From the NCBI RefSeq assembly GCF_041296385.1, contig NW_027183518.1:62001-126000 (forward strand): a stretch of DNA of 64,000 nucleotides. Reading direction: 5' to 3'. Position numbers and translations under genes: made by a program. This document shows, in pieces, positions 23,329-36,450 of this stretch. The notes below the pieces were generated by a model. That model did no database searches and was not told the origin of the DNA. It saw nothing but the letters and a program-made list of their open reading frames with translations. Numbering within the stretch: position 1 is the first letter of the stretch; each line of letters opens with the position of its first letter. This stretch comes from Aphelocoma coerulescens. Its lineage: Eukaryota > Chordata > Aves > Passeriformes > Corvidae.

Positions 23329-24786
23329 GGCGTGTTTCGGCAGAAGCAGCAGCGCGGAGCATTTCGCTGCCGGCACAGCGCTCTCTGGGCGAGAAGCGGA
23401 CGACGGTTTGACTCCGGCAGAATGAAAGCGCCACATGGTACGAAGAGCATCGGAATGAAGGCAGAGCACCGAGCTGCTGCCGTGCGCATCGCACAGGCTG
23501 CGAGAGGAAGCGTGGCTGTCACTGGCTTCTTTGCGGGTTCACGTTAGCAGTTGAAAACAGAAAGTTCCACTTGCAGCTACTTGTGCTGCTACCTATTTCT
23601 CTTCCAGCTCTCCCTGGAAAGAATTGTGCCGAGCTTTACGCTTCCAGATGCACAGATGACGGTGGTAGATGCGGCAGAGAATAGAAAGACAGCGCGCAGC
23701 GGACAGTTTCTGGTGCTTTACGTGAGGCAAGGGGGAAGTGCAGCCCAGCAGTGGCTTTTACTTCTGGAGCCTTTTGCTTTGGTAGCAGCAGCTGCTGCGA
23801 GTGGGCAACGGAGCTGCGAGAGTGCGTAATGTGACGGCACATCTCGCTGAGAAGGAAGCTGCCGAGCCGCAGCGTGTTGTGCTCCGTTTCAAGGCTACTT
23901 GGAGGAGGGGGGTACTCGAAGAACGCCTTCTTTCTGGACGCGTCCTTCTGGGTGTGCTCAAGCTGCATGGACTCGGCAGCACGGAAGGTGTAAGAACCTG
24001 TTTCTGGCCAGGCAGTGTGCTGGAGTGCAAAGGGCTGCGCCTTCCTTTCTGAAGCAGCCCAGAGCATTCTCAGCGGAATCTGCTTGTGAAGCAGCTCTTG
24101 GCTGGACATTTGCAAGTCGCTCCACTGAGTCCACGAAGCCGGTGGCCAGCTGCTTCGTTCTTCGCCTTCTGGGCTCTGGACAGAGCTGAAGCGCAGCGAT
24201 GGCTCGGAGCTTTGCCGCTCTTCGGCGTGAGCACTGCACGCAGCCACAGGCTGCTGTGCACGGATTTCCCTCAGCTCGACGTACAATCATTCTCTTGCTG
24301 TTTCCCTGAGTCGAAAGTGTCCGTGTAGCTCTCGCTCAGCGAAATGCGTCAGGAGAGAAACACTTGCTGGATGAGCTTTTCGCTGGCCAAGACTTTCAAC
24401 GCAGCACCACCATTCGGGCAAGGAGGAGGAGAAAGGAGGAGCATCTTTTCGTCCTGGCCCGTTCTTCTGCGCGAGACGCCTCTCCGCGTCTTCGCTCCCT
24501 GCAAGGCTGTAATGTGCGCCGTGGTACTTGGAAGTGAGAAGGCAGGTGCAGAGAGCACCGCGATCTGGCGGCGCCGTGCAGGCTGGAAAGGAAAGAGGGC
24601 TGCCACCGGAATGTGGTGCGAATACCGGTTTGCACGCGTCGAGGGTAAGCTCTGGGTGAGCTTGCTGGCCTAAAACTGTTCTCTGTGCCAGACGCAGGCG
24701 AGAAGCTTTCCGTTAAGAATCAGGCTGCCACGCAAACGGAACGTGGTGCTACCTACCTAGCGCTGCGAGGGAAAGTGCATAGCCCA
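23329..24786. repeat. Array unit 17 (806C)
   Basis: Full copy; C at 24134. Confidence 0.98.
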
Positions 24787-26244
24787 GGCGTGTTTCGGCA
24801 GAAGCAGCAGCGCGGAGCATTTCGCTGCCGGCACAGCGCTCTCTGGGCGAGAAGCGGACGACGGTTTGACTCCGGCAGAATGAAAGCGCCACATGGTACG
24901 AAGAGCATCGGAATGAAGGCAGAGCACCGAGCTGCTGCCGTGCGCATCGCACAGGCTGCGAGAGGAAGCGTGGCTGTCACTGGCTTCTTTGCGGGTTCAC
25001 GTTAGCAGTTGAAAACAGAAAGTTCCACTTGCAGCTACTTGTGCTGCTACCTATTTCTCTTCCAGCTCTCCCTGGAAAGAATTGTGCCGAGCTTTACGCT
25101 TCCAGATGCACAGATGACGGTGGTAGATGCGGCAGAGAATAGAAAGACAGCGCGCAGCGGACAGTTTCTGGTGCTTTACGTGAGGCAAGGGGGAAGTGCA
25201 GCCCAGCAGTGGCTTTTACTTCTGGAGCCTTTTGCTTTGGTAGCAGCAGCTGCTGCGAGTGGGCAACGGAGCTGCGAGAGTGCGTAATGTGACGGCACAT
25301 CTCGCTGAGAAGGAAGCTGCCGAGCCGCAGCGTGTTGTGCTCCGTTTCAAGGCTACTTGGAGGAGGGGGGTACTCGAAGAACGCCTTCTTTCTGGACGCG
25401 TCCTTCTGGGTGTGCTCAAGCTGCATGGACTCGGCAGCACGGAAGGTGTAAGAACCTGTTTCTGGCCAGGCAGTGTGCTGGAGTGCAAAGGGCTGCGCCT
25501 TCCTTTCTGAAGCAGCCCAGAGCATTCTCAGCGGAATCTGCTTGTGAAGCAGCTCTTGGCTGGACATTTGCAAGTCGCTCCACTGAGTCCATGAAGCCGG
25601 TGGCCAGCTGCTTCGTTCTTCGCCTTCTGGGCTCTGGACAGAGCTGAAGCGCAGCGATGGCTCGGAGCTTTGCCGCTCTTCGGCGTGAGCACTGCACGCA
25701 GCCACAGGCTGCTGTGCACGGATTTCCCTCAGCTCGACGTACAATCATTCTCTTGCTGTTTCCCTGAGTCGAAAGTGTCCGTGTAGCTCTCGCTCAGCGA
25801 AATGCGTCAGGAGAGAAACACTTGCTGGATGAGCTTTTCGCTGGCCAAGACTTTCAACGCAGCACCACCATTCGGGCAAGGAGGAGGAGAAAGGAGGAGC
25901 ATCTTTTCGTCCTGGCCCGTTCTTCTGCGCGAGACGCCTCTCCGCGTCTTCGCTCCCTGCAAGGCTGTAATGTGCGCCGTGGTACTTGGAAGTGAGAAGG
26001 CAGGTGCAGAGAGCACCGCGATCTGGCGGCGCCGTGCAGGCTGGAAAGGAAAGAGGGCTGCCACCGGAATGTGGTGCGAATACCGGTTTGCACGCGTCGA
26101 GGGTAAGCTCTGGGTGAGCTTGCTGGCCTAAAACTGTTCTCTGTGCCAGACGCAGGCGAGAAGCTTTCCGTTAAGAATCAGGCTGCCACGCAAACGGAAC
26201 GTGGTGCTACCTACCTAGCGCTGCGAGGGAAAGTGCATAGCCCA
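24787..26244. repeat. Array unit 18 (consensus)
   Basis: Full copy, consensus. Units 18-20 match units 25-27 in haplotype order. Confidence 0.98.
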
Positions 26245-27702
26245 GGCGTGTTTCGGCAGAAGCAGCAGCGCGGAGCATTTCGCTGCCGGCACAGCGCTCT
26301 CTGGGCGAGAAGCGGACGACGGTTTGACTCCGGCAGAATGAAAGCGCCACATGGTACGAAGAGCATCGGAATGAAGGCAGAGCACCGAGCTGCTGCCGTG
26401 CGCATCGCACAGGCTGCGAGAGGAAGCGTGGCTGTCACTGGCTTCTTTGCGGGTTCACGTTAGCAGTTGAAAACAGAAAGTTCCACTTGCAGCTACTTGT
26501 GCTGCTACCTATTTCTCTTCCAGCTCTCCCTGGAAAGAATTGTGCCGAGCTTTACGCTTCCAGATGCACAGATGACGGTGGTAGATGCGGCAGAGAATAG
26601 AAAGACAGCGCGCAGCGGACAGTTTCTGGTGCTTTACGTGAGGCAAGGGGGAAGTGCAGCCCAGCAGTGGCTTTTACTTCTGGAGCCTTTTGCTTTGGTA
26701 GCAGCAGCTGCTGCGAGTGGGCAACGGAGCTGCGAGAGTGCGTAATGTGACGGCACATCTCGCTGAGAAGGAAGCTGCCGAGCCGCAGCGTGTTGTGCTC
26801 CGTTTCAAGGCTACTTGGAGGAGGGGGGTACTCGAAGAACGCCTTCTTTCTGGACGCGTCCTTCTGGGTGTGCTCAAGCTGCATGGACTCGGCAGCACGG
26901 AAGGTGTAAGAACCTGTTTCTGGCCAGGCAGTGTGCTGGAGTGCAAAGGGCTGCGCCTTCCTTTCTGAAGCAGCCCAGAGCATTCTCAGCGGAATCTGCT
27001 TGTGAAGCAGCTCTTGGCTGGACATTTGCAAGTCGCTCCACTGAGTCCATGAAGCCGGTGGCCAGCTGCTTCCTTCTTCGCCTTCTGGGCTCTGGACAGA
27101 GCTGAAGCGCAGCGATGGCTCGGAGCTTTGCCGCTCTTCGGCGTGAGCACTGCACGCAGCCACAGGCTGCTGTGCACGGATTTCCCTCAGCTCGACGTAC
27201 AATCATTCTCTTGCTGTTTCCCTGAGTCGAAAGTGTCCGTGTAGCTCTCGCTCAGCGAAATGCGTCAGGAGAGAAACACTTGCTGGATGAGCTTTTCGCT
27301 GGCCAAGACTTTCAACGCAGCACCACCATTCGGGCAAGGAGGAGGAGAAAGGAGGAGCATCTTTTCGTCCTGGCCCGTTCTTCTGCGCGAGACGCCTCTC
27401 CGCGTCTTCGCTCCCTGCAAGGCTGTAATGTGCGCCGTGGTACTTGGAAGTGAGAAGGCAGGTGCAGAGAGCACCGCGATCTGGCGGCGCCGTGCAGGCT
27501 GGAAAGGAAAGAGGGCTGCCACCGGAATGTGGTGCGAATACCGGTTTGCACGCGTCGAGGGTAAGCTCTGGGTGAGCTTGCTGGCCTAAAACTGTTCTCT
27601 GTGCCAGACGCAGGCGAGAAGCTTTCCGTTAAGAATCAGGCTGCCACGCAAACGGAACGTGGTGCTACCTACCTAGCGCTGCGAGGGAAAGTGCATAGCC
27701 CA
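26245..27702. repeat. Array unit 19 (829C)
   Basis: Full copy; C at 27073. Confidence 0.98.
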
Positions 27703-29160
27703 GGCGTGTTTCGGCAGAAGCAGCAGCGCGGAGCATTTCGCTGCCGGCACAGCGCTCTCTGGGCGAGAAGCGGACGACGGTTTGACTCCGGCAGAATGAA
27801 AGCGCCACATGGTACGAAGAGCATCGGAATGAAGGCAGAGCACCGAGCTGCTGCCGTGCGCATCGCACAGGCTGCGAGAGGAAGCGTGGCTGTCACTGGC
27901 TTCTTTGCGGGTTCACGTTAGCAGTTGAAAACAGAAAGTTCCACTTGCAGCTACTTGTGCTGCTACCTATTTCTCTTCCAGCTCTCCCTGGAAAGAATTG
28001 TGCCGAGCTTTACGCTTCCAGATGCACAGATGACGGTGGTAGATGCGGCAGAGAATAGAAAGACAGCGCGCAGCGGACAGTTTCTGGTGCTTTACGTGAG
28101 GCAAGGGGGAAGTGCAGCCCAGCAGTGGCTTTTACTTCTGGAGCCTTTTGCTTTGGTAGCAGCAGCTGCTGCGAGTGGGCAACGGAGCTGCGAGAGTGCG
28201 TAATGTGACGGCACATCTCGCTGAGAAGGAAGCTGCCGAGCCGCAGCGTGTTGTGCTCCGTTTCAAGGCTACTTGGAGGAGGGGGGTACTCGAAGAACGC
28301 CTTCTTTCTGGACGCGTCCTTCTGGGTGTGCTCAAGCTGCATGGACTCGGCAGCACGGAAGGTGTAAGAACCTGTTTCTGGCCAGGCAGTGTGCTGGAGT
28401 GCAAAGGGCTGCGCCTTCCTTTCTGAAGCAGCCCAGAGCATTCTCAGCGGAATCTGCTTGTGAAGCAGCTCTTGGCTGGACATTTGCAAGTCGCTCCACT
28501 GAGTCCATGAAGCCGGTGGCCAGCTGCTTCGTTCTTCGCCTTCTGGGCTCTGGACAGAGCTGAAGCGCAGCGATGGCTCGGAGCTTTGCCGCTCTTCGGC
28601 GTGAGCACTGCACGCAGCCACAGGCTGCTGTGCACGGATTTCCCTCAGCTCGACGTACAATCATTCTCTTGCTGTTTCCCTGAGTCGAAAGTGTCCGTGT
28701 AGCTCTCGCTCAGCGAAATGCGTCAGGAGAGAAACACTTGCTGGATGAGCTTTTCGCTGGCCAAGACTTTCAACGCAGCACCACCATTCGGGCAAGGAGG
28801 AGGAGAAAGGAGGAGCATCTTTTCGTCCTGGCCCGTTCTTCTGCGCGAGACGCCTCTCCGCGTCTTCGCTCCCTGCAAGGCTGTAATGTGCGCCGTGGTA
28901 CTTGGAAGTGAGAAGGCAGGTGCAGAGAGCACCGCGATCTGGCGGCGCCGTGCAGGCTGGAAAGGAAAGAGGGCTGCCACCGGAATGTGGTGCGAATACC
29001 GGTTTGCACGCGTCGAGGGTAAGCTCTGGGTGAGCTTGCTGGCCTAAAACTGTTCTCTGTGCCAGACGCAGGCGAGAAGCTTTCCGTTAAGAATCAGGCT
29101 GCCACGCAAACGGAACGTGGTGCTACCTACCTAGCGCTGCGAGGGAAAGTGCATAGCCCA
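27703..29160. repeat. Array unit 20 (consensus)
   Basis: Full copy, consensus at every variable site. Confidence 0.98.
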
Positions 29161-30618
29161 GGCGTGTTTCGGCAGAAGCAGCAGCGCGGAGCATTTCGCT
29201 GCCGGCACAGCGCTCTCTGGGCGAGAAGCGGACGACGGTTTGACTCCGGCAGAATGAAAGCGCCACATGGTACGAAGAGCATCGGAATGAAGGCAGAGCA
29301 CCGAGCTGCTGCCGTGCGCATCGCACAGGCTGCGAGAGGAAGCGTGGCTGTCACTGGCTTCTTTGCGGGTTCACGTTAGCAGTTGAAAACAGAAAGTTCC
29401 ACTTGCAGCTACTTGTGCTGCTACCTATTTCTCTTCCAGCTCTCCCTGGAAAGAATTGTGCCGAGCTTTACGCTTCCAGATGCACAGATGACGGTGGTAG
29501 ATGCGGCAGAGAATAGAAAGACAGCGCGCAGCGGACAGTTTCTGGTGCTTTACGTGAGGCAAGGGGGAAGTGCAGCCCAGCAGTGGCTTTTACTTCTGGA
29601 GCCTTTTGCTTTGGTAGCAGCAGCTGCTGCGAGTGGGCAACGGAGCTGCGAGAGTGCGTAATGTGACGGCACATCTCGCTGAGAAGGAAGCTGCCGAGCC
29701 GCAGCGTGTTGTGCTCCGTTTCAAGGCTACTTGGAGGAGGGGGGTACTCGAAGAACGCCTTCTTTCTGGACGCGTCCTTCTGGGTGTGCTCAAGCTGCAT
29801 GGACTCGGCAGCACGGAAGGTGTAAGAACCTGTTTCTGGCCAGGCAGTGTGCTGGAGTGCAAAGGGCTGCGCCTTCCTTTCTGAAGCAGCCCAGAGCATT
29901 CTCAGCGGAATCTGCTTGTGAAGCAGCTCTTGGCTGGACATTTGCAAGTCGCTCCACTGAGTCCACGAAGCCGGTGGCCAGCTGCTTCGTTCTTCGCCTT
30001 CTGGGCTCTGGACAGAGCTGAAGCGCAGCGATGGCTCGGAGCTTTGCCGCTCTTCGGCGTGAGCACTGCACGCAGCCACAGGCTGCTGTGCACGGATTTC
30101 CCTCAGCTCGACGTACAATCATTCTCTTGCTGTTTCCCTGAGTCGAAAGTGTCCGTGTAGCTCTCGCTCAGCGAAATGCGTCAGGAGAGAAACACTTGCT
30201 GGATGAGCTTTTCGCTGGCCAAGACTTTCAACGCAGCACCACCATTCGGGCAAGGAGGAGGAGAAAGGAGGAGCATCTTTTCGTCCTGGCCCGTTCTTCT
30301 GCGCGAGACGCCTCTCCGCGTCTTCGCTCCCTGCAAGGCTGTAATGTGCGCCGTGGTACTTGGAAGTGAGAAGGCAGGTGCAGAGAGCACCGCGATCTGG
30401 CGGCGCCGTGCAGGCTGGAAAGGAAAGAGGGCTGCCACCGGAATGTGGTGCGAATACCGGTTTGCACGCGTCGAGGGTAAGCTCTGGGTGAGCTTGCTGG
30501 CCTAAAACTGTTCTCTGTGCCAGACGCAGGCGAGAAGCTTTCCGTTAAGAATCAGGCTGCCACGCAAACGGAACGTGGTGCTACCTACCTAGCGCTGCGA
30601 GGGAAAGTGCATAGCCCA
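29161..30618. repeat. Array unit 21 (806C)
   Basis: Full copy; C at 29966. Counterpart of unit 11 but without 212G. First unit of the second copy of the four-unit block. Confidence 0.98.
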
Positions 30619-32076
30619 GGCGTGTTTCGGCAGAAGCAGCAGCGCGGAGCATTTCGCTGCCGGCACAGCGCTCTCTGGGCGAGAAGCGGACGACGGTTTG
30701 ACTCCGGCAGAATGAAAGCGCCACATGGTACGAAGAGCATCGGAATGAAGGCAGAGCACCGAGCTGCTGCCGTGCGCATCGCACAGGCTGCGAGAGGAAG
30801 CGTGGCTGTCACTGGCTTCTTTGCGGGTTCACGTTAGCAGTTGAAAACAGAAAGTTCCACTTGCAGCGACTTGTGCTGCTACCTATTTCTCTTCCAGCTC
30901 TCCCTGGAAAGAATTGTGCCGAGCTTTACGCTTCCAGATGCACAGATGACGGTGGTAGATGCGGCAGAGAATAGAAAGACAGCGCGCAGCGGACAGTTTC
31001 TGGTGCTTTACGTGAGGCAAGGGGGAAGTGCAGCCCAGCAGTGGCTTTTACTTCTGGAGCCTTTTGCTTTGGTAGCAGCAGCTGCTGCGAGTGGGCAACG
31101 GAGCTGCGAGAGTGCGTAATGTGACGGCACATCTCGCTGAGAAGGAAGCTGCCGAGCCGCAGCGTGTTGTGCTCCGTTTCAAGGCTACTTGGAGGAGGGG
31201 GGTACTCGAAGAACGCCTTCTTTCTGGACGCGTCCTTCTGGGTGTGCTCAAGCTGCATGGACTCGGCAGCACGGAAGGTGTAAGAACCTGTTTCTGGCCA
31301 GGCAGTGTGCTGGAGTGCAAAGGGCTGCGCCTTCCTTTCTGAAGCAGCCCAGAGCATTCTCAGCGGAATCTGCTTGTGAAGCAGCTCTTGGCTGGACATT
31401 TGCAAGTCGCTCCACTGAGTCCATGAAGCCGGTGGCCAGCTGCTTCCTTCTTCGCCTTCTGGGCTCTGGACAGAGCTGAAGCGCAGCGATGGCTCGGAGC
31501 TTTGCCGCTCTTCGGCGTGAGCACTGCACGCAGCCACAGGCTGCTGTGCACGGATTTCCCTCAGCTCGACGTACAATCATTCTCTTGCTGTTTCCCTGAG
31601 TCGAAAGTGTCCGTGTAGCTCTCGCTCAGCGAAATGCGTCAGGAGAGAAACACTTGCTGGATGAGCTTTTCGCTGGCCAAGACTTTCAACGCAGCACCAC
31701 CATTCGGGCAAGGAGGAGGAGAAAGGAGGAGCATCTTTTCGTCCTGGCCCGTTCTTCTGCGCGAGACGCCTCTCCGCGTCTTCGCTCCCTGCAAGGCTGT
31801 AATGTGCGCCGTGGTACTTGGAAGTGAGAAGGCAGGTGCAGAGAGCACCGCGATCTGGCGGCGCCGTGCAGGCTGGAAAGGAAAGAGGGCTGCCACCGGA
31901 ATGTGGTGCGAATACCGGTTTGCACGCGTCGAGGGTAAGCTCTGGGTGAGCTTGCTGGCCTAAAACTGTTCTCTGTGCCAGACGCAGGCGAGAAGCTTTC
32001 CGTTAAGAATCAGGCTGCCACGCAAACGGAACGTGGTGCTACCTACCTAGCGCTGCGAGGGAAAGTGCATAGCCCA
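30619..32076. repeat. Array unit 22 (250G, 829C)
   Basis: Full copy; G at 30868 and C at 31447. Last unit in which 250G occurs with 829C. Confidence 0.98.
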
Positions 32077-33534
32077 GGCGTGTTTCGGCAGAAGCAGCAG
32101 CGCGGAGCATTTCGCTGCCGGCACAGCGCTCTCTGGGCGAGAAGCGGACGACGGTTTGACTCCGGCAGAATGAAAGCGCCACATGGTACGAAGAGCATCG
32201 GAATGAAGGCAGAGCACCGAGCTGCTGCCGTGCGCATCGCACAGGCTGCGAGAGGAAGCGTGGCTGTCACTGGCTTCTTTGCGGGTTCACGTTAGCAGTT
32301 GAAAACAGAAAGTTCCACTTGCAGCTACTTGTGCTGCTACCTATTTCTCTTCCAGCTCTCCCTGGAAAGAATTGTGCCGAGCTTTACGCTTCCAGATGCA
32401 CAGATGACGGTGGTAGATGCGGCAGAGAATAGAAAGACAGCGCGCAGCGGACAGTTTCTGGTGCTTTACGTGAGGCAAGGGGGAAGTGCAGCCCAGCAGT
32501 GGCTTTTACTTCTGGAGCCTTTTGCTTTGGTAGCAGCAGCTGCTGCGAGTGGGCAACGGAGCTGCGAGAGTGCGTAATGTGACGGCACATCTCGCTGAGA
32601 AGGAAGCTGCCGAGCCGCAGCGTGTTGTGCTCCGTTTCAAGGCTACTTGGAGGAGGGGGGTACTCGAAGAACGCCTTCTTTCTGGACGCGTCCTTCTGGG
32701 TGTGCTCAAGCTGCATGGACTCGGCAGCACGGAAGGTGTAAGAACCTGTTTCTGGCCAGGCAGTGTGCTGGAGTGCAAAGGGCTGCGCCTTCCTTTCTGA
32801 AGCAGCCCAGAGCATTCTCAGCGGAATCTGCTTGTGAAGCAGCTCTTGGCTGGACATTTGCAAGTCACTCCACTGAGTCCATGAAGCCGGTGGCCAGCTG
32901 CTTCCTTCTTCGCCTTCTGGGCTCTGGACAGAGCTGAAGCGCAGCGATGGCTCGGAGCTTTGCCGCTCTTCGGCGTGAGCACTGCACGCAGCCACAGGCT
33001 GCTGTGCACGGATTTCCCTCAGCTCGACGTACAATCATTCTCTTGCTGTTTCCCTGAGTCGAAAGTGTCCGTGTAGCTCTCGCTCAGCGAAATGCGTCAG
33101 GAGAGAAACACTTGCTGGATGAGCTTTTCGCTGGCCAAGACTTTCAACGCAGCACCACCATTCGGGCAAGGAGGAGGAGAAAGGAGGAGCATCTTTTCGT
33201 CCTGGCCCGTTCTTCTGCGCGAGACGCCTCTCCGCGTCTTCGCTCCCTGCAAGGCTGTAATGTGCGCCGTGGTACTTGGAAGTGAGAAGGCAGGTGCAGA
33301 GAGCACCGCGATCTGGCGGCGCCGTGCAGGCTGGAAAGGAAAGAGGGCTGCCACCGGAATGTGGTGCGAATACCGGTTTGCACGCGTCGAGGGTAAGCTC
33401 TGGGTGAGCTTGCTGGCCTAAAACTGTTCTCTGTGCCAGACGCAGGCGAGAAGCTTTCCGTTAAGAATCAGGCTGCCACGCAAACGGAACGTGGTGCTAC
33501 CTACCTAGCGCTGCGAGGGAAAGTGCATAGCCCA
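32077..33534. repeat. Array unit 23 (791A, 829C)
   Basis: Full copy; A at 32867 and C at 32905. Counterpart of unit 13. Confidence 0.98.
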
Positions 33535-34992
33535 GGCGTGTTTCGGCAGAAGCAGCAGCGCGGAGCATTTCGCTGCCGGCACAGCGCTCTCTGGGCGAGA
33601 AGCGGACGACGGTTTGACTCCGGCAGAATGAAAGCGCCACATGGTACGAAGAGCATCGGAATGAAGGCAGAGCACCGAGCTGCTGCCGTGCGCATCGCAC
33701 AGGCTGCGAGAGGAAGCGTGGCTGTCACTGGCTTCTTTGCGGGTTCACGTTAGCAGTTGAAAACAGAAAGTTCCACTTGCAGCTACTTGTGCTGCTACCT
33801 ATTTCTCTTCCAGCTCTCCCTGGAAAGAATTGTGCCGAGCTTTACGCTTCCAGATGCACAGATGACGGTGGTAGATGCGGCAGAGAATAGAAAGACAGCG
33901 CGCAGCGGACAGTTTCTGGTGCTTTACGTGAGGCAAGGGGGAAGTGCAGCCCAGCAGTGGCTTTTACTTCTGGAGCCTTTTGCTTTGGTAGCAGCAGCTG
34001 CTGCGAGTGGGCAACGGAGCTGCGAGAGTGCGTAATGTGACGGCACATCTCGCTGAGAAGGAAGCTGCCGAGCCGCAGCGTGTTGTGCTCCGTTTCAAGG
34101 CTACTTGGAGGAGGGGGGTACTCGAAGAACGCCTTCTTTCTGGACGCGTCCTTCTGGGTGTGCTCAAGCTGCATGGACTCGGCAGCACGGAAGGTGTAAG
34201 AACCTGTTTCTGGCCAGGCAGTGTGCTGGAGTGCAAAGGGCTGCGCCTTCCTTTCTGAAGCAGCCCAGAGCATTCTCAGCGGAATCTGCTTGTGAAGCAG
34301 CTCTTGGCTGGACATTTGCAAGTCGCTCCACTGAGTCCACGAAGCCGGTGGCCAGCTGCTTCCTTCTTCGCCTTCTGGGCTCTGGACAGAGCTGAAGCGC
34401 AGCGATGGCTCGGAGCTTTGCCGCTCTTCGGCGTGAGCACTGCACGCAGCCACAGGCTGCTGTGCACGGATTTCCCTCAGCTCGACGTACAATCATTCTC
34501 TTGCTGTTTCCCTGAGTCGAAAGTGTCCGTGTAGCTCTCGCTCAGCGAAATGCGTCAGGAGAGAAACACTTGCTGGATGAGCTTTTCGCTGGCCAAGACT
34601 TTCAACGCAGCACCACCATTCGGGCAAGGAGGAGGAGAAAGGAGGAGCATCTTTTCGTCCTGGCCCGTTCTTCTGCGCGAGACGCCTCTCCGCGTCTTCG
34701 CTCCCTGCAAGGCTGTAATGTGCGCCGTGGTACTTGGAAGTGAGAAGGCAGGTGCAGAGAGCACCGCGATCTGGCGGCGCCGTGCAGGCTGGAAAGGAAA
34801 GAGGGCTGCCACCGGAATGTGGTGCGAATACCGGTTTGCACGCGTCGAGGGTAAGCTCTGGGTGAGCTTGCTGGCCTAAAACTGTTCTCTGTGCCAGACG
34901 CAGGCGAGAAGCTTTCCGTTAAGAATCAGGCTGCCACGCAAACGGAACGTGGTGCTACCTACCTAGCGCTGCGAGGGAAAGTGCATAGCCCA
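33535..34992. repeat. Array unit 24 (806C, 829C)
   Basis: Full copy; C at 34340 and C at 34363. Counterpart of unit 14, and the last unit with 806C. Confidence 0.98.
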
Positions 34993-36450
34993 GGCGTGTT
35001 TCGGCAGAAGCAGCAGCGCGGAGCATTTCGCTGCCGGCACAGCGCTCTCTGGGCGAGAAGCGGACGACGGTTTGACTCCGGCAGAATGAAAGCGCCACAT
35101 GGTACGAAGAGCATCGGAATGAAGGCAGAGCACCGAGCTGCTGCCGTGCGCATCGCACAGGCTGCGAGAGGAAGCGTGGCTGTCACTGGCTTCTTTGCGG
35201 GTTCACGTTAGCAGTTGAAAACAGAAAGTTCCACTTGCAGCTACTTGTGCTGCTACCTATTTCTCTTCCAGCTCTCCCTGGAAAGAATTGTGCCGAGCTT
35301 TACGCTTCCAGATGCACAGATGACGGTGGTAGATGCGGCAGAGAATAGAAAGACAGCGCGCAGCGGACAGTTTCTGGTGCTTTACGTGAGGCAAGGGGGA
35401 AGTGCAGCCCAGCAGTGGCTTTTACTTCTGGAGCCTTTTGCTTTGGTAGCAGCAGCTGCTGCGAGTGGGCAACGGAGCTGCGAGAGTGCGTAATGTGACG
35501 GCACATCTCGCTGAGAAGGAAGCTGCCGAGCCGCAGCGTGTTGTGCTCCGTTTCAAGGCTACTTGGAGGAGGGGGGTACTCGAAGAACGCCTTCTTTCTG
35601 GACGCGTCCTTCTGGGTGTGCTCAAGCTGCATGGACTCGGCAGCACGGAAGGTGTAAGAACCTGTTTCTGGCCAGGCAGTGTGCTGGAGTGCAAAGGGCT
35701 GCGCCTTCCTTTCTGAAGCAGCCCAGAGCATTCTCAGCGGAATCTGCTTGTGAAGCAGCTCTTGGCTGGACATTTGCAAGTCGCTCCACTGAGTCCATGA
35801 AGCCGGTGGCCAGCTGCTTCGTTCTTCGCCTTCTGGGCTCTGGACAGAGCTGAAGCGCAGCGATGGCTCGGAGCTTTGCCGCTCTTCGGCGTGAGCACTG
35901 CACGCAGCCACAGGCTGCTGTGCACGGATTTCCCTCAGCTCGACGTACAATCATTCTCTTGCTGTTTCCCTGAGTCGAAAGTGTCCGTGTAGCTCTCGCT
36001 CAGCGAAATGCGTCAGGAGAGAAACACTTGCTGGATGAGCTTTTCGCTGGCCAAGACTTTCAACGCAGCACCACCATTCGGGCAAGGAGGAGGAGAAAGG
36101 AGGAGCATCTTTTCGTCCTGGCCCGTTCTTCTGCGCGAGACGCCTCTCCGCGTCTTCGCTCCCTGCAAGGCTGTAATGTGCGCCGTGGTACTTGGAAGTG
36201 AGAAGGCAGGTGCAGAGAGCACCGCGATCTGGCGGCGCCGTGCAGGCTGGAAAGGAAAGAGGGCTGCCACCGGAATGTGGTGCGAATACCGGTTTGCACG
36301 CGTCGAGGGTAAGCTCTGGGTGAGCTTGCTGGCCTAAAACTGTTCTCTGTGCCAGACGCAGGCGAGAAGCTTTCCGTTAAGAATCAGGCTGCCACGCAAA
36401 CGGAACGTGGTGCTACCTACCTAGCGCTGCGAGGGAAAGTGCATAGCCCA
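34993..36450. repeat. Array unit 25 (consensus)
   Basis: Full copy, consensus at every variable site. Confidence 0.98.
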
